From: Ruegeria sp. HKCCD4315
GTDB taxonomy: Bacteria > Pseudomonadota > Alphaproteobacteria > Rhodobacterales > Rhodobacteraceae
NCBI RefSeq assembly: GCF_013112245.1
Contig: NZ_WVRN01000002.1
Coordinates: 62,001-126,000, forward strand
Reading direction: 5' to 3'
Length of the DNA: 64,000 bases
Shown here: positions 18,921 through 29,007 of the stretch, one piece after another
Numbering within the stretch: the first letter of the stretch is position 1
Layout of the letters: every line of letters begins with the position of its first letter
Notes under the pieces: generated by a model
Database searches by the model: none
What the model was told of the DNA's origin: nothing
What the model saw: only the letters and a program-made list of their open reading frames with translations
Program-made: the position numbers and the translations under genes

Positions 18921-19962
18921 TTGCAGCCTCGCTTGGCAGGGGCGCGTCTGAACGGATCAGGCCCTCGGACCGCAGATCCGACCACAGGCCGGGGGGAATG
19001 TCGCGCTCCATCAATGCGACGTTGGATTGGACTTCGGATGCGTTAACGGCCCCCGGTACCACGGTTTTGACGCAAGGATGACCCAGAACAAATTGCAACG
19101 CCGCGGCGATCAGCGGAGTATCGTGCGCCGCGCAAACGGCTTCGATCTTGCGTACCCGCTCGAGTATATCCTCGGGCGCGTCGGCGTAGTTGTATTTGGC
19201 ACCTGGTACAGCTCCGGTCGCGAGAATGCCCGAATTGTAAGGTCCTCCAAGGATAATGCCGACATCGCGCTGCTCACAAAGTGGCAGGAAACTGTCGAGG
19301 GCTTCCTGTTCCAGCAGTGTGTAGCGCCCGGCCAGCAGGAAGCCGTCGAAATCCCCGAGTCCAAGCAGTTTTTCGCAAACCTGCCATTCGTTTACGCCCG
19401 CCCCAATTGCAGCGATTTCACCTGCATCGCGCAACTCGGTCAAAGCCTTGTAACCGCCGCCATCAAAAAGCTCGCGGACCTTGGCATCAGACACTTCCTG
19501 ACTGCCTTGACTGAAGACACAGACATCATGGACCAGAAGAATGTCAGAGTTGGCCACGCCAATTCTGTCGCGGCTGGCCTCGTAAGATCGCATGACCCCG
19601 TCGTAAGTGTAGTCGAACACGATCCGTTTCTGCGGCACATCGACGAAAGCTTCGGGTGTCACTTCATGCGGTTCGCAATCCAAAAGCAGCCGGCCAATTT
19701 TGGTCGACAGTTGAATGTTTTCGCGACCAAACCGGCTAATCGCCTGCCCAAACCGTTGCTCTGACCGACCAAGCCCATATTGGGGCGCGGTATCGAAAAA
19801 CCGGATGCCGGCGTCATAAGCGGCCTGCAATGCCGCCTGCGCGTCCTCATCCGAGACTTTGCGATACAGGTTTCCCAACGGCGCCCCGCCAAACCCCATG
19901 CGGGTCAATGGAACAGGCCGCGCGGTCCGATTGTTCAGCAATTCTGTCTGAGAAACTGTCAT
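18910..19962 (-). CDS. Aldo/keto reductase, probable L-fucose (aldose) dehydrogenase
   Basis: A 350-residue aldo/keto reductase. The catalytic tetrad is visible: Asp and Tyr in FFDTAPQYGLGRSE, Lys in LSTKIGR and His in LLVHDV. PLTRMGFGGAPLGNLY at the N-terminus and LQFVLGHPCVKTVVPGAV near the C-terminus are typical of the D-threo-aldose / L-fucose dehydrogenase group, which oxidises the free sugar to the lactone. L-fucose and D-arabinose share the needed stereochemistry. It overlaps the GntR gene by ATGA. Confidence 0.88.
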   Translation of the reverse strand: MTVSQTELLNNRTARPVPLTRMGFGGAPLGNLYRKVSDEDAQAALQAAYDAGIRFFDTAPQYGLGRSEQRFGQAISRFGRENIQLSTKIGRLLLDCEPHEVTPEAFVDVPQKRIVFDYTYDGVMRSYEASRDRIGVANSDILLVHDVCVFSQGSQEVSDAKVRELFDGGGYKALTELRDAGEIAAIGAGVNEWQVCEKLLGLGDFDGFLLAGRYTLLEQEALDSFLPLCEQRDVGIILGGPYNSGILATGAVPGAKYNYADAPEDILERVRKIEAVCAAHDTPLIAAALQFVLGHPCVKTVVPGAVNASEVQSNVALMERDIPPGLWSDLRSEGLIRSDAPLPSEAANAA

Positions 19963-20696
19963 CCTGCCTCACTGTGCAGTTGTGGTGTAAGGTTGAACAA
20001 ATGAGGCTTTTGCTGTTCCAGCAGTTCGATGCGTGGCATCAATTGTCCAAGGTGGGTGCGCATAGCATCCTGCGCAGCCTGTTCATCGCGATTGCTGATT
20101 GCCTCGAAAATGGCCCGATGCTCTGCCAAAGTCTCGGCGATCCGGCCGGGGGTGGGCAGCAGCAGCATACGAGCGCGACTGACCTGCAAGGAAACGGTTT
20201 GGGCCACATCCGCGAGGCGACGAAAGCCAGTGAATTCCATCAGCAGGCCGTGGAACTCTTCATCGGCCTGATAAAAGCCCGGTATATCCTCGTCCTCGAT
20301 CAGCAGTTCCTGAAGGCGCATATTGCGGCTTAGTCTTTTGCGCTGATCGTCGGTCAGGTCGCGGGCAACCTTTGCAACGGTCGCAAGTTCCAGCGCTTCG
20401 CGGAGGAAGACGCCTTCGCGGATTTCATCCATCGAAAAGTAGGACACACGGGTGCCCGATTGCGGCACCACATCCACCAACCCTTCCGACGCCAGACGTG
20501 CAATCGCGTCGGCCACAGGCGCGCGCGAAACACCCAGCCTTTCACACACGGGTGCCTTCCTGAGATTCGCGCCGGGTGGAAAATCCAGCGATAGAATCGC
20601 CTGTTTCAGTGAGTGGTGAACACGCTGCGCAAGCGGCCCTTCGATTGTCGTGATCTCAGGCAGCAGTGCAGCGTTTATGTCTTGTTGCTTGCTCAT
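19959..20696 (-). CDS. GntR/FadR-family repressor of the sugar-acid cluster
   Basis: A 245-residue regulator with an N-terminal winged helix (VHHSLKQAILSLDFPPGANL, VCERLGVSRAPVADAIARLA, GLVDVVPQSGTRVSYF) and an FCD ligand domain (REALELATVAKVA, DEEFHGLLMEFTG, EHRAIFEAISNRD). FCD regulators commonly bind sugar acids through a metal site, so a fuconate or keto-deoxy acid inducer is likely. It leads the minus-strand catabolic genes and is divergent from the dehydratase/transporter operon. A perfect palindrome lies just upstream and probably serves both directions. Confidence 0.9.
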   Translation of the reverse strand: MSKQQDINAALLPEITTIEGPLAQRVHHSLKQAILSLDFPPGANLRKAPVCERLGVSRAPVADAIARLASEGLVDVVPQSGTRVSYFSMDEIREGVFLREALELATVAKVARDLTDDQRKRLSRNMRLQELLIEDEDIPGFYQADEEFHGLLMEFTGFRRLADVAQTVSLQVSRARMLLLPTPGRIAETLAEHRAIFEAISNRDEQAAQDAMRTHLGQLMPRIELLEQQKPHLFNLTPQLHSEAG

Positions 20697-20706
20697 GTTT
20701 TGTAAT

Positions 20707-20726
20707 TTAGCATTCTAACATGTTAG
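20707..20726. promoter_or_regulatory. Putative GntR operator between divergent operons
   Basis: CTAACATGTTAG at 20715-20726 is a perfect 12-bp palindrome, preceded by the overlapping inverted pair TTAG (20707) / CTAA (20715). It abuts TTGACA at 20727-20732, a match to a -35 hexamer for the rightward operon, and lies only 18 bases before the GntR start codon. This fits autorepression and repression of the dehydratase/ABC genes. Direct evidence is limited to the palindrome and its place. Confidence 0.65.
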
Positions 20727-20780
20727 TTGACAAGTAGTGAATTTGAGATTAGCAACATGGGCCAAGCAAGCGGGGAAAAG

Positions 20781-22334
20781 ATGCAAGCACATAGCGGCAT
20801 AAGTGTTTTGGAAGGGGCGACGCGCGATGTCGTGAAGCTCAACCCGCGAGACAATGTTGTCATTGCATTGCGCGATCTGAACGCAGGCGAGCAGCCCGCA
20901 TTGGTTCCCGTGCCGCTGACCGCATCAGTCTCTCGTGGTCACAAGATCGCCGTGGTCTCAATTCAAGCCGGGGAAAATATCATTCGTTACGGTCAGATTA
21001 TCGGTCAGGCCAAGTGCGATATCGCGCCGGGCGAGCATATCCATGTGCACAACCTCGGCATGGGGGCGCATCAGCAGGACTATGCGCACGCAAGCGCCAA
21101 CGCTCCGCTGCCTGCCTTGACCGAAGAGCGGACGTTCGACGGTTACCACAGGTCCGACGGCAAAGTGGGCACTCGCAATTACATCGGGATTCTGACCACC
21201 GTGAATTGCTCGGGGTCTGTGGCGCGTTTCATTGCCGAGGCGGCGGAAAAATCCGGGCTGTTGGACAGCTTTCCCAATGTTGACGGTGTGGTCCCAATTG
21301 TGCACGGAACCGGCTGCGGCATGTCCGCCAGCGATGAAGGCTATGCCACCCTGTTCCGGACGCTGGCCGGGTATGCGCAGCATCCGAATTTCGCAGGCAT
21401 TCTGCTGATTGGTCTGGGGTGTGAGGTCATGCAAGTGGCCGACCTTGTCGGCGGGCGACCAATCCGCGCTGACGGCGCCCTGCGTTACATGACGATTCAG
21501 AACGAGGGCGGAACCCGGCGAACCATCGAACGGGGGCTGGAGGAGCTGCGCGGTATCGCCGAGTTGGCTGATCAGGCCGAACGCGCGCCTGCGCCGATCA
21601 GTGCCATCACGGTGGGTATGCAGTGTGGGGGATCGGACGGGTATTCAGGGATAACGGCAAACCCGGCTTTGGGATACGCCTCGGATCTGCTGGTGCGCCA
21701 CGGCGGTACAACGATCTTGTCTGAAACCTCGGAAATCTACGGGGCAGAGCACTTGCTGACGCGCCGTGCTGAGACCGTGGAGGTCGGTGAAAAGCTGATC
21801 GACCGCATCCACTGGTGGGAGGATTACACCGCCCGCAACGGTGGTGAGATGGACAACAATCCAAGCCCTGGCAACAAGCGCGGTGGCCTCACGACCATAT
21901 TGGAGAAATCGCTGGGGGCGGTCGCCAAAGGGGGCACAGCCCCTCTGCGCGACGTCTATAAATTTGGTGAGAGGGTGGACAAACACGGGTTCGTTTTCAT
22001 GGACAGCCCCGGTTTTGATCCCTGTTCGGTTACCGGCCAAGTCGCTTCGGGCGCGAACCTGATTGTGTTCACCACCGGGCGCGGCTCGGTTTCAGGGTAC
22101 CAACCAACGCCCTGTATCAAGCTGGCCACCAATTCCGAAATGTACGCGCGCATGTCCGAGGACATGGACCTGAACTGCGGTGACGTCGTGACCGACGGGA
22201 TCAGCATCGAGGCCAAGGGCGAAGAGCTGTTCGAAATGCTCATCCGCGTCGCCTCGGGTCAGAAAACCAAAAGCGAGGAACTTGGCTTTGGGGGCGTTGA
22301 ATTCGTCCCCTGGCAAATCGGCGCGGTGATGTAG
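20781..22334 (+). CDS. UxaA/altronate-dehydratase-family aldonate dehydratase
   Basis: About 517 residues with an N-terminal SAF domain ([32 protein letters not shown]) joined to the GD_AH_C catalytic part ([73 protein letters not shown]). Conserved Cys residues could hold a metal or cluster, as in UxaA and GarD. In this setting it should dehydrate L-fuconate or D-arabinonate to the 2-keto-3-deoxy acid, since no enolase-type dehydratase is present. The ATG at 20781 has GGGG upstream. An ATG at 20757 is possible, and the TTG at 20727 looks like part of the promoter. Confidence 0.85.
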   Translation: MQAHSGISVLEGATRDVVKLNPRDNVVIALRDLNAGEQPALVPVPLTASVSRGHKIAVVSIQAGENIIRYGQIIGQAKCDIAPGEHIHVHNLGMGAHQQDYAHASANAPLPALTEERTFDGYHRSDGKVGTRNYIGILTTVNCSGSVARFIAEAAEKSGLLDSFPNVDGVVPIVHGTGCGMSASDEGYATLFRTLAGYAQHPNFAGILLIGLGCEVMQVADLVGGRPIRADGALRYMTIQNEGGTRRTIERGLEELRGIAELADQAERAPAPISAITVGMQCGGSDGYSGITANPALGYASDLLVRHGGTTILSETSEIYGAEHLLTRRAETVEVGEKLIDRIHWWEDYTARNGGEMDNNPSPGNKRGGLTTILEKSLGAVAKGGTAPLRDVYKFGERVDKHGFVFMDSPGFDPCSVTGQVASGANLIVFTTGRGSVSGYQPTPCIKLATNSEMYARMSEDMDLNCGDVVTDGISIEAKGEELFEMLIRVASGQKTKSEELGFGGVEFVPWQIGAVM

Positions 22335-22363
22335 TGCGCGCTGGGCCCAAGGGAGAGGGGCAC

Positions 22364-23902
22364 ATGGGAGGGCAAATGCAAAAATTGGTCGAAATGACGG
22401 GGATTGATAAATTCTTCCCCGGCGTGCACGCGCTGAAATCCGTGCAATTCGATCTTGAACCGGGCGAAGTTCACGCGCTGATGGGTGAGAACGGTGCCGG
22501 TAAGAGTACGCTGATGAAGATCTTGTCGGGTATTTATCAGCGTGATGGCGGGACGCTGAAGATCGAAGGGCGCGACGTCAGCCCGACAACCCCGCGCGAA
22601 GCGCAGGATCTGGGCATCGGGATCATCCATCAGGAACTGAGCTTGATGAACGATTTGACCGTCGCTCAGAACATCTTTATCGGGCGCGAACCGCGCAAAA
22701 GCTTTGGTCGTTTGGACGAGGCTGCGCTGAATGCGCAGACCGCCGAAATCTTTGCTTCGATGAACCTCAGCCTTGATCCAAAGGCGTTGGTGGGCAGTCT
22801 GACCATCGCGAAACAGCAGATGGTCGAGATCGCCAAGGCACTGTCCTTTCGGTCCAAGGTGCTGATCATGGACGAGCCCACGGCTGCCCTGAATGACGCC
22901 GAGATTGCTGAGTTGTTCGTGATCATCCGCCGCCTCAAGGCCGAGGGCGTGGGCGTAGTCTACATCAGCCACAAGATGGACGAGCTCAAGCAGATCTCGG
23001 ATCGCGTAACGGTCATGCGCGATGGGGAATATGTCGGAACAGTAGGGGCCGCTGAAACCCCGATCAGCCAGATCATCGCCATGATGGTGGGCCGTGAGGT
23101 TAAGGAAGAACCGCTGGACGTGCCCGATCTGGGTGATGCTGAGATGTCTCTGGAGGTCACCGGGCTGAGCCGGAGCAACGAAATTCAGGATGTCAGCTTC
23201 TCGGTCCAAAAGGGCGAAATTCTGGGCTTTGCCGGTCTGATGGGCGCAGGTCGTACAGAGGTTGCACGGGCTATCTTCGGGGCCGATCCCAAGGATAGCG
23301 GCGAAATTCGGGTACATGGTCAGGTGGTGTCGATTAAGTCACCAACTGACGCCGTCAAAGCGGGGATCGGATACCTGTCCGAGGATCGAAAGCATTTCGG
23401 CCTCGCCACCGGCATGAACGTGCGCGACAACATAGCACTTGCCTCGATGGACTTGTTCACGGGCGCAGGCGGGGTTCTGCACGATGGTGAAATCAGCGAC
23501 ACCGCCAAAAGCTACATCCAGCAATTGGGCATTCGAACGCCGTCGGATGTGCAGGAAGTTCGACTGCTGTCAGGCGGGAACCAACAGAAGGTTGTCATCG
23601 CCAAATGGCTGCTGCGCGACTGCGACATACTGATCTTTGACGAGCCGACCCGCGGCATCGACGTTGGCGCGAAATCTGAAATCTACAAGCTGCTGGAAGA
23701 ACTGGCGGGGCAGGGCAAGACGATCATCGTGATCTCATCCGAACTGCCCGAGATCATGCGCCTCAGCCATCGCATCGCCGTGATGTGCGAGGGGCGGCTG
23801 ACCGGGATACTGCCCGGCGGAAAAGACACCACTCAAGAAGACATCATGCATCTGGCCACGCAACGTACCGCGGCGATGCAGGTAACAGGGACAGTTCAAT
23901 GA
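22364..23902 (+). CDS. Ribose-type sugar ABC transporter ATPase (RbsA-like, two domains)
   Basis: A 512-residue tandem ATPase of the CUT2 group. Domain 1 has Walker [10 protein letters not shown] and Walker [11 protein letters not shown]. Domain 2 has the usual degenerate loop [13 protein letters not shown], signature [15 protein letters not shown] and [13 protein letters not shown]. The site GGAGAGG stands before the ATG at 22364. It follows the dehydratase gene by a short gap and is coupled to the permease by ATGA. Predicted to import the sugar degraded by the surrounding enzymes. Confidence 0.93.
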   Translation: MGGQMQKLVEMTGIDKFFPGVHALKSVQFDLEPGEVHALMGENGAGKSTLMKILSGIYQRDGGTLKIEGRDVSPTTPREAQDLGIGIIHQELSLMNDLTVAQNIFIGREPRKSFGRLDEAALNAQTAEIFASMNLSLDPKALVGSLTIAKQQMVEIAKALSFRSKVLIMDEPTAALNDAEIAELFVIIRRLKAEGVGVVYISHKMDELKQISDRVTVMRDGEYVGTVGAAETPISQIIAMMVGREVKEEPLDVPDLGDAEMSLEVTGLSRSNEIQDVSFSVQKGEILGFAGLMGAGRTEVARAIFGADPKDSGEIRVHGQVVSIKSPTDAVKAGIGYLSEDRKHFGLATGMNVRDNIALASMDLFTGAGGVLHDGEISDTAKSYIQQLGIRTPSDVQEVRLLSGGNQQKVVIAKWLLRDCDILIFDEPTRGIDVGAKSEIYKLLEELAGQGKTIIVISSELPEIMRLSHRIAVMCEGRLTGILPGGKDTTQEDIMHLATQRTAAMQVTGTVQ

Positions 23903-24906
23903 CCACAGCAACCGATATCGAAAAGAAAAAGCCACTGGCGGGGCTTGCGGACAGCGGCGCCTATCAAAAGCTGTTGGCTTTCGCCAGTCTGATTGTGCTG
24001 CTGATCGGGTTCTCAATCGCATCACCCAACTTCATGCAGACATCGAACATGATCGCCATTCTGCAGGCGACGTCGGTCAACGGGGTTCTGGCCGTCGCGG
24101 CAACGTTGGTCATCATTACCGGAGGAATTGACCTGTCCGTCGGAACGCTGATGACGTTCTGCGCAGTCATAGCTGGCGTGGTTTTGACCTATCTCGGGAT
24201 GCCGCTGCTGTTGGGTGTTATTGCAGCAATTGCAGCAGGCGCATTTTGTGGGCTGTGTTCCGGCACTTTCGTCGCCAAGATGAAGATCCCGCCCTTCATC
24301 GCCACGTTGGGGATGATGCTGATCCTCAAAGGTCTGTCACTGGTGATTTCGGGGACGCGACCAATCTACTTCAACGACACGCCGGGCTTTGACCAGATTT
24401 CGCGCGGGTCACTGATCGGAGAGGTCTTTCCATCGCTGCCCATTCCCAACGGTGTGCTGATCCTGTTTCTGGTGGCCATTGCAGCGTCTTACATTCTGGG
24501 TCGCACGGTTCTGGGTCGCTACACCTTTGCGCTGGGCTCTAACGAAGAAGCGGTGCGCCTGTCCGGCGTGAACACCGACATGTGGAAGATGCGCATTTAC
24601 GCCCTGGCCGGAGCGATCTGCGGCATCGCCGGTATCCTGATCGCCTCGCGTCTGAATTCAGCGCAGCCGGCACTTGGGCTGGGTTACGAGCTGGAGGCGA
24701 TTGCAGCCGTGGTCATCGGCGGTACGTCTTTGTCCGGCGGGCGCGGGACCATCCTGGGGACGCTGATTGGCGCCTTGATCATGGCCGTGCTGACCAACGG
24801 GTTGCGCGTACTGTCCGTCGCGCAGGAATGGCAGACCGTTGTGACCGGAGCAATCATCATCCTGGCCGTCTACGCCGATATGGCGCGACGCAAGAAATCG
24901 GGGTGA
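23899..24906 (+). CDS. Ribose-type sugar ABC transporter permease
   Basis: A 335-residue inner-membrane permease of the RbsC/BPD_transp_2 family with about ten hydrophobic segments. The family marker [15 protein letters not shown] and the C-terminal [20 protein letters not shown] are clear. The start at 23899 overlaps the ATPase stop by ATGA. A single permease gene implies a homodimer. Confidence 0.93.
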   Translation: MTTATDIEKKKPLAGLADSGAYQKLLAFASLIVLLIGFSIASPNFMQTSNMIAILQATSVNGVLAVAATLVIITGGIDLSVGTLMTFCAVIAGVVLTYLGMPLLLGVIAAIAAGAFCGLCSGTFVAKMKIPPFIATLGMMLILKGLSLVISGTRPIYFNDTPGFDQISRGSLIGEVFPSLPIPNGVLILFLVAIAASYILGRTVLGRYTFALGSNEEAVRLSGVNTDMWKMRIYALAGAICGIAGILIASRLNSAQPALGLGYELEAIAAVVIGGTSLSGGRGTILGTLIGALIMAVLTNGLRVLSVAQEWQTVVTGAIIILAVYADMARRKKSG

Positions 24907-24953
24907 CCAAACAACTAAACAAAAGGCCAAAACGACCAACTGGAGGAGAAAAC

Positions 24954-25898
24954 ATGTTTTCACGTCGTTTCATTCTGGGTGCGCTGAGCGCGGCCACCCT
25001 GGCAGGACCCGCCTCGATGGCGGCAGCCGAAGAAATCTACATCCCACTGGTGTCCAAAGGTTTCCAGCATCAGTTCTGGCAAGCGGTGAAGTCGGGCGCG
25101 GAACAGGCGGCAGATGAGTTTGACGTCACAATCACCTTCGAAGGCCCGGATAACGAGACCATGGTGGACCGCCAGATCGACATGTTGGCCGCAGCTTTGG
25201 CGAATAACCCCAAGGCTATTGGTTTTGCCGCTCTGGACAGTCAAGCCGCGATCCCGCTTTTGAAACAGGCCAACGATAAGGGCATTCCGGTCATCGCTTT
25301 TGACAGCGGTGTAGACAGCGACATTCCGCTTTCAACTGCGACGACGGATAACCTAGCGGCAGCCGGGCTGGCCGCAGACAAGATGGCCGAAAAAATCGGT
25401 GGCAAAGGTAAGGTGGCGGTTGTCGCCCATGATCAGACCAGCCGTACCGGGATCGATCGCCGCGACGGCTTCGTCAATCGCATGGCTGAGAAGTACCCGG
25501 ATATCGAAGTTGTGACGGTTCAATACGGCCAGGGCGACCACCTGAAGTCGACCGAAGTCACCAAAGCAATTCTGACGGCAAACCCTGATCTGAATGGAAT
25601 CTTTGGCACCAACGAAGGCTCGGCCATCGGTGTGGTAAACGGCGTTCAGGAACTGGGCACCGAAGGTCTGGTGATTATTGGCTATGACAGCGGCAAAGCC
25701 CAGAAAGACGCAATCAAGAGCGGCCTGATGGCGGGTGCAATCACGCAAAACCCGGTGGGTATCGGATATGAAACGGTGAAGGCAGCGGTTGCGGCCCTGA
25801 ACGGAGAAGAGGTTCCGGCGCTGATCGACACAGGCTTCTACTACTACGACGCCTCAAACATTGACGACCCGAAGATCTCGGCCGTTTTGTACGACTAA
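24954..25898 (+). CDS. Periplasmic sugar-binding protein of the CUT2 transporter
   Basis: A 314-residue type I periplasmic binding protein. The signal peptide starts MFSRRFILGALSAATLAGPA and is cleaved near MAAAEE. The ligand domain has IPLVSKGFQHQFWQAVKSGA, IDMLAAALANNPKAIGFAAL, VIAFDSGVDSDIPLST and GIFGTNEGSAIGVVNGVQ. TGGAGGAG precedes the ATG. Last gene of the rightward operon, with a hairpin after it. The ligand is probably L-fucose or D-arabinose, by context only. Confidence 0.92.
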   Translation: MFSRRFILGALSAATLAGPASMAAAEEIYIPLVSKGFQHQFWQAVKSGAEQAADEFDVTITFEGPDNETMVDRQIDMLAAALANNPKAIGFAALDSQAAIPLLKQANDKGIPVIAFDSGVDSDIPLSTATTDNLAAAGLAADKMAEKIGGKGKVAVVAHDQTSRTGIDRRDGFVNRMAEKYPDIEVVTVQYGQGDHLKSTEVTKAILTANPDLNGIFGTNEGSAIGVVNGVQELGTEGLVIIGYDSGKAQKDAIKSGLMAGAITQNPVGIGYETVKAAVAALNGEEVPALIDTGFYYYDASNIDDPKISAVLYD

Positions 25899-25917
25899 GC
25901 AGAACCACTCACTTTGT

Positions 25918-25943
25918 CCGGCCTGCCTGTTTAGGTGGGCCGG
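25918..25943 (+). terminator. GC-rich hairpin after the binding-protein gene
   Basis: CCGGCC (25918-25923) pairs with GGCCGG (25938-25943), continued by two wobble pairs and CCT/AGG around a GTTT loop. There is no T-run after it, so it may be a weak or factor-assisted terminator, or a 3'-end stabiliser. Confidence 0.5.
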
Positions 25944-26051
25944 AGCGAGGCTCTAAAATACCGTTTGCGAACGAACTATAAAAGGGCAATTGAAAGATCA
26001 CTTCGATCGTCAGCATGGTCTAACGCTGGGATGACTCAGCGGCACAGATCA

Positions 26052-26756
26052 TCACATCGCAGAATAGCCGCCGTCTACGGGATATACGGCACCGGTTACG
26101 AAAGCGGCTTCATCCGACAGCAACCACGCTGCCAAGGCTCCGACCTCAGCAGGTTTACCCCAACGGTCCAGCGGTGTACGGCCCAGGATCGGCTGGTTGC
26201 GGGCCGGATCGGCACGTAGGGCTTCGGTCATTTCCGTTTCGATCCATCCCGGTGCTACGGCGTTGACGCGGATGCTGTCAGCGGCCCATTTTCCGGCAAG
26301 CGCTTTGGTTAATTGCGCCACACCGCCTTTAGACGCTGAATAGGCCGGAACAAGGGGCCCGCCGAAATAGCTGAGCATCGATGCGGTGTTCACGATTGAC
26401 CCACCCGACGCAGCCAACAAAGGATGCGCAGCCAGGCAGCAGCGCATGGTGCCGGTAAGGTTAATGTCGATCACCTTCTCGAAGGTTTCGAGATCATATT
26501 CAGCGCCTCGCGCCAGTATTCCGGCGCAGTTCACCAATCCGTCCAAGCGCTGCATATTGGTAAAGAAGGTGTTCACGGCAATGGTGTCGCGTACATCAAG
26601 CTGCGTGCAGGTGTCATTTGGATTCAGCTTCGCGTGGCGGCTCACTTCGTCTGCACCAACGCCCGTAGCTGTGATACGCCACCCCTTTTGTCGCAACGTG
26701 TCAGCGATCCCGGCGCCTATCCCGCGCGTTCCACCAATGACAACAGCGTGTTTCAT
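26052..26756 (-). CDS. SDR-family oxidoreductase (KduD/gluconate-dehydrogenase-like)
   Basis: A 234-residue classical SDR with VIGGTRGIGAGIA at the N-terminus, LVNCAGILA, catalytic Ser in NTASMLSY, YSASK, and the C-terminal FVTGAVYPVDGGYSAM. Resembles sugar- and sugar-acid-linked SDRs. It ends convergent to the ABC operon and follows the PfkB kinase gene with a 3-base gap, so the two are one transcription unit. Substrate unknown; it may extend the sugar-acid pathway. Confidence 0.8.
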   Translation of the reverse strand: MKHAVVIGGTRGIGAGIADTLRQKGWRITATGVGADEVSRHAKLNPNDTCTQLDVRDTIAVNTFFTNMQRLDGLVNCAGILARGAEYDLETFEKVIDINLTGTMRCCLAAHPLLAASGGSIVNTASMLSYFGGPLVPAYSASKGGVAQLTKALAGKWAADSIRVNAVAPGWIETEMTEALRADPARNQPILGRTPLDRWGKPAEVGALAAWLLSDEAAFVTGAVYPVDGGYSAM

Positions 26757-26759
26757 GGG

Positions 26760-27677
26760 TCAGTCCCCTTCGGCCAAAAACGCCTCGACCGCGTCCTTGT
26801 ACGGCATCGGAGCAACCGCGCCATATCCTTGGGTCGAAAGGGCAGCAGCGGCGTTCGCGTAGCGGGCCGAGGTGAATGGGTCGTCTCCGGCAACAATACG
26901 CGACAGGAAAGCCCCGTCAAAGGTATCGCCAGCAGCGGTGGCATCCACAGCTTCGACCCGGCGGCCTTTGACGCGCTCGCGTTTATTCGGGGTGGCCACC
27001 AATGTGCCCTCTGCCCCAAGGGTCAAGGCGACGATATTTGCGCCAAGGCTCAGGTAGAAATCTACTATGGCATCCGGGTCAGACAGCCCGGTCAGCTGCT
27101 CTGCGTCATCCAAACCTGGAAGCGCAATATCGCATTGCGCCATCGCCGCATGGGTCACGGCGCGGGCGCGCTCGATCGGCCAAAGTTTCAGGCGCAGGTT
27201 GGTGTCGTACGAGACCAGACCACCGGCTTCTTTCACTATCTTGATGGCGGCGAACACGGCATCGGCGGCAACGTCCGAAATCGCCTGGCTGATGCCCGAA
27301 ACATGCAGGATTTTTGCCGACTGCAAGGCCTTGACGGGCAGGTCTTCTGCTTTCATCCGGCTACTGGCGGAACCAGCCCGGAAATAACTGAATTCGTGCC
27401 CATTCGCGCCGTGGGTCACAAAGTAAACGCCGGTATGGGCGTCTGTCACTTGGCGTACGGTTGAAGTGCCGATGCCTTCCGCCTTCCACAGATCCATGAA
27501 TGAATTGCCGAACGTATCGGCTCCGAGATGTGTCACAAAGCCGACGGACGCGCCTTGGCGGGCTGCAGCGACGGCACAGTTCGACGTGTCGCCGCCATGT
27601 CCGGGCAGGTAATTCCCGTCGGGCTGCGGGTTGAACTCCAGCATCGGTTCGCCAAGGCATAGAATATCGGGGGTCAT
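26760..27677 (-). CDS. PfkB-family sugar kinase (2-keto-3-deoxygluconate-kinase-like)
   Basis: A 305-residue ribokinase-fold protein. It starts MTPDILCLGEPMLEFNPQPD and has GGDTSNCAVAAARQGASV, GVYFVTH, YFRAGSASS (typical of KDG kinases), and the catalytic anion-hole motif DATAAGDTFDGAFLS. The start at 27677 matches the family N-terminus; the open frame upstream is not protein-like. It phosphorylates a sugar or keto-deoxy acid with ATP in the cytoplasm. No KDPG aldolase is visible nearby. Confidence 0.85.
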   Translation of the reverse strand: MTPDILCLGEPMLEFNPQPDGNYLPGHGGDTSNCAVAAARQGASVGFVTHLGADTFGNSFMDLWKAEGIGTSTVRQVTDAHTGVYFVTHGANGHEFSYFRAGSASSRMKAEDLPVKALQSAKILHVSGISQAISDVAADAVFAAIKIVKEAGGLVSYDTNLRLKLWPIERARAVTHAAMAQCDIALPGLDDAEQLTGLSDPDAIVDFYLSLGANIVALTLGAEGTLVATPNKRERVKGRRVEAVDATAAGDTFDGAFLSRIVAGDDPFTSARYANAAAALSTQGYGAVAPMPYKDAVEAFLAEGD

Positions 27678-28043
27678 GGTCGTCTCGTTCTCAAAAAGGG
27701 TCAGTCCGGTCGGGCCGACCAAGGCGTTAGGGAGGATTATTCGGTCGGATAACTTTCGCCAATACCCGGACTCTTCCCGGTGCGGAAATTCGCGATTACA
27801 GGGTCTCTGAATTTCATTTCGCCATCGCCCTACATGTGCAGGTGTCTCCAAACCACATACATTTCGACATCCAGTCCCCATGCCAAGGTATCAGGCCAGT
27901 TCGCTTCGGGGAGATGGGCGAAACGGCTGAAGCAGAATCTTTCAAAAACCGGGCAGACCGGTGCAAGTATCGCATCCGCCGCCTTCGTATCTTTCATGTC
28001 ATCGGGCTTGAGCCCAACCAGACAGATTTTGGGAGATACCGCC
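27678..28043. other. Divergent intergenic spacer
   Basis: About 370 bases between divergent genes, presumably holding both promoters. Open frames run through it but show no domain, and their starts lack ribosome sites. No convincing operator was picked out. Confidence 0.4.
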
Positions 28044-28997
28044 ATGAAAACCCTCGCCCTTAACACCGCCGCTGCACTAATGGCTTCGACTGCCGCGATT
28101 GCGCAGGTCGAAACCCGCACTGTAACCTTTGAAAACGAAGGGTCTATCCTGACCGGCACGCTGTATTTGCCGGAAGAACGCGGTGACGCGCCTTTGCCCA
28201 CGGTTGTTGTCACCGGGGCCTGGACATCGGTGCAGGAACAGATGCCAGCCAACTACGCGCAGGAAATGGCGTCGCGCGGGTTCGCCGCCTTCACCTTCGA
28301 TTTCCGTGGCTGGGGCAAGTCGGGCGACCTGCCCAACAATGTGCGCTATGTTGAAAGCCCCGAGGCCAAAACCTCGGACATCAAGGCAGCGTTTGCATAT
28401 GTTGCGACCCTGCCCGAAGTAGATGCCGATCACATCAACGGGCTCGGGATCTGTGCTTCGGCCGGTTACATGGTCGATGCCGTTTCCGGAAATCCGTTGG
28501 TGCAGCGCGTCGGCCTTGTCGCACCCTGGCTTCAGAATGAAGAGATTGTTGAAGCCGTCTATGGGGGCAAAGAAGGCGTTGCCGGGTTGATCGAAGTCTC
28601 CCACGCTGCCGAAGCCGCGGGTGGGCAGATCATTCCTGCAGCCGGGCCGGAAGGTGCCGAAGGTGTTCTGATGCCGATTGGTGGGTATTACTATGAGGCC
28701 GACCGTGGTGGCATCCCCGAATATGACGACAAGTGGAACAATGCAGGCTGGGAAGGTTGGCTGACCTATCACCCTGCCGACAATCCGCAGCGTTTGGACA
28801 AACCGCTGGCCATTGTGCACTCGGAAAGCGCGGCCATCCCGCAGGGCGTACAGACTTTCCTTGCAGGATTTGCGGGCAATGCGACGGCTCAGTGGCTGGA
28901 AGACGTCACGCAGTTCGACTTCTACGACAACCCCGAGGATGTGACCCGTGCAGCGGACACCGTGGCCGATCACTTCCAGGCTGGTCTGGACAGCTGA
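28044..28997 (+). CDS. Exported alpha/beta hydrolase (dienelactone-hydrolase/YcjY-like)
   Basis: A 317-residue protein with a signal peptide (MKTLALNTAAALMASTAAIAQ). TVVVTGAWTSVQEQM is the oxyanion-loop region, FDFRGWGKSGDLP is typical of COG1073 hydrolases, and NGLGICASAGYM is the nucleophile elbow, where Cys or Ser could serve. A late KPLAIVHSESAAIP segment may carry the acid. GGGAGA precedes the ATG at 28044; the open frame upstream of it is not protein-like. A strong hairpin separates it from the next gene. Substrate unknown. Confidence 0.82.
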   Translation: MKTLALNTAAALMASTAAIAQVETRTVTFENEGSILTGTLYLPEERGDAPLPTVVVTGAWTSVQEQMPANYAQEMASRGFAAFTFDFRGWGKSGDLPNNVRYVESPEAKTSDIKAAFAYVATLPEVDADHINGLGICASAGYMVDAVSGNPLVQRVGLVAPWLQNEEIVEAVYGGKEGVAGLIEVSHAAEAAGGQIIPAAGPEGAEGVLMPIGGYYYEADRGGIPEYDDKWNNAGWEGWLTYHPADNPQRLDKPLAIVHSESAAIPQGVQTFLAGFAGNATAQWLEDVTQFDFYDNPEDVTRAADTVADHFQAGLDS

Positions 28998-29007
28998 ACA
29001 CCTTATC

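Noticed and set aside
20727..20780. TTG or ATG starts that would lengthen the UxaA-family protein
   Set aside because: TTG at 20727 coincides with a TTGACA promoter element. The additional residues are not conserved-looking, though the ATG at 20757 cannot be excluded.
22259..23317. 352-codon minus-strand frame opposite the first ABC ATPase
   Set aside because: It is antisense to an intact Walker A/B ATPase and shows no domain of its own.
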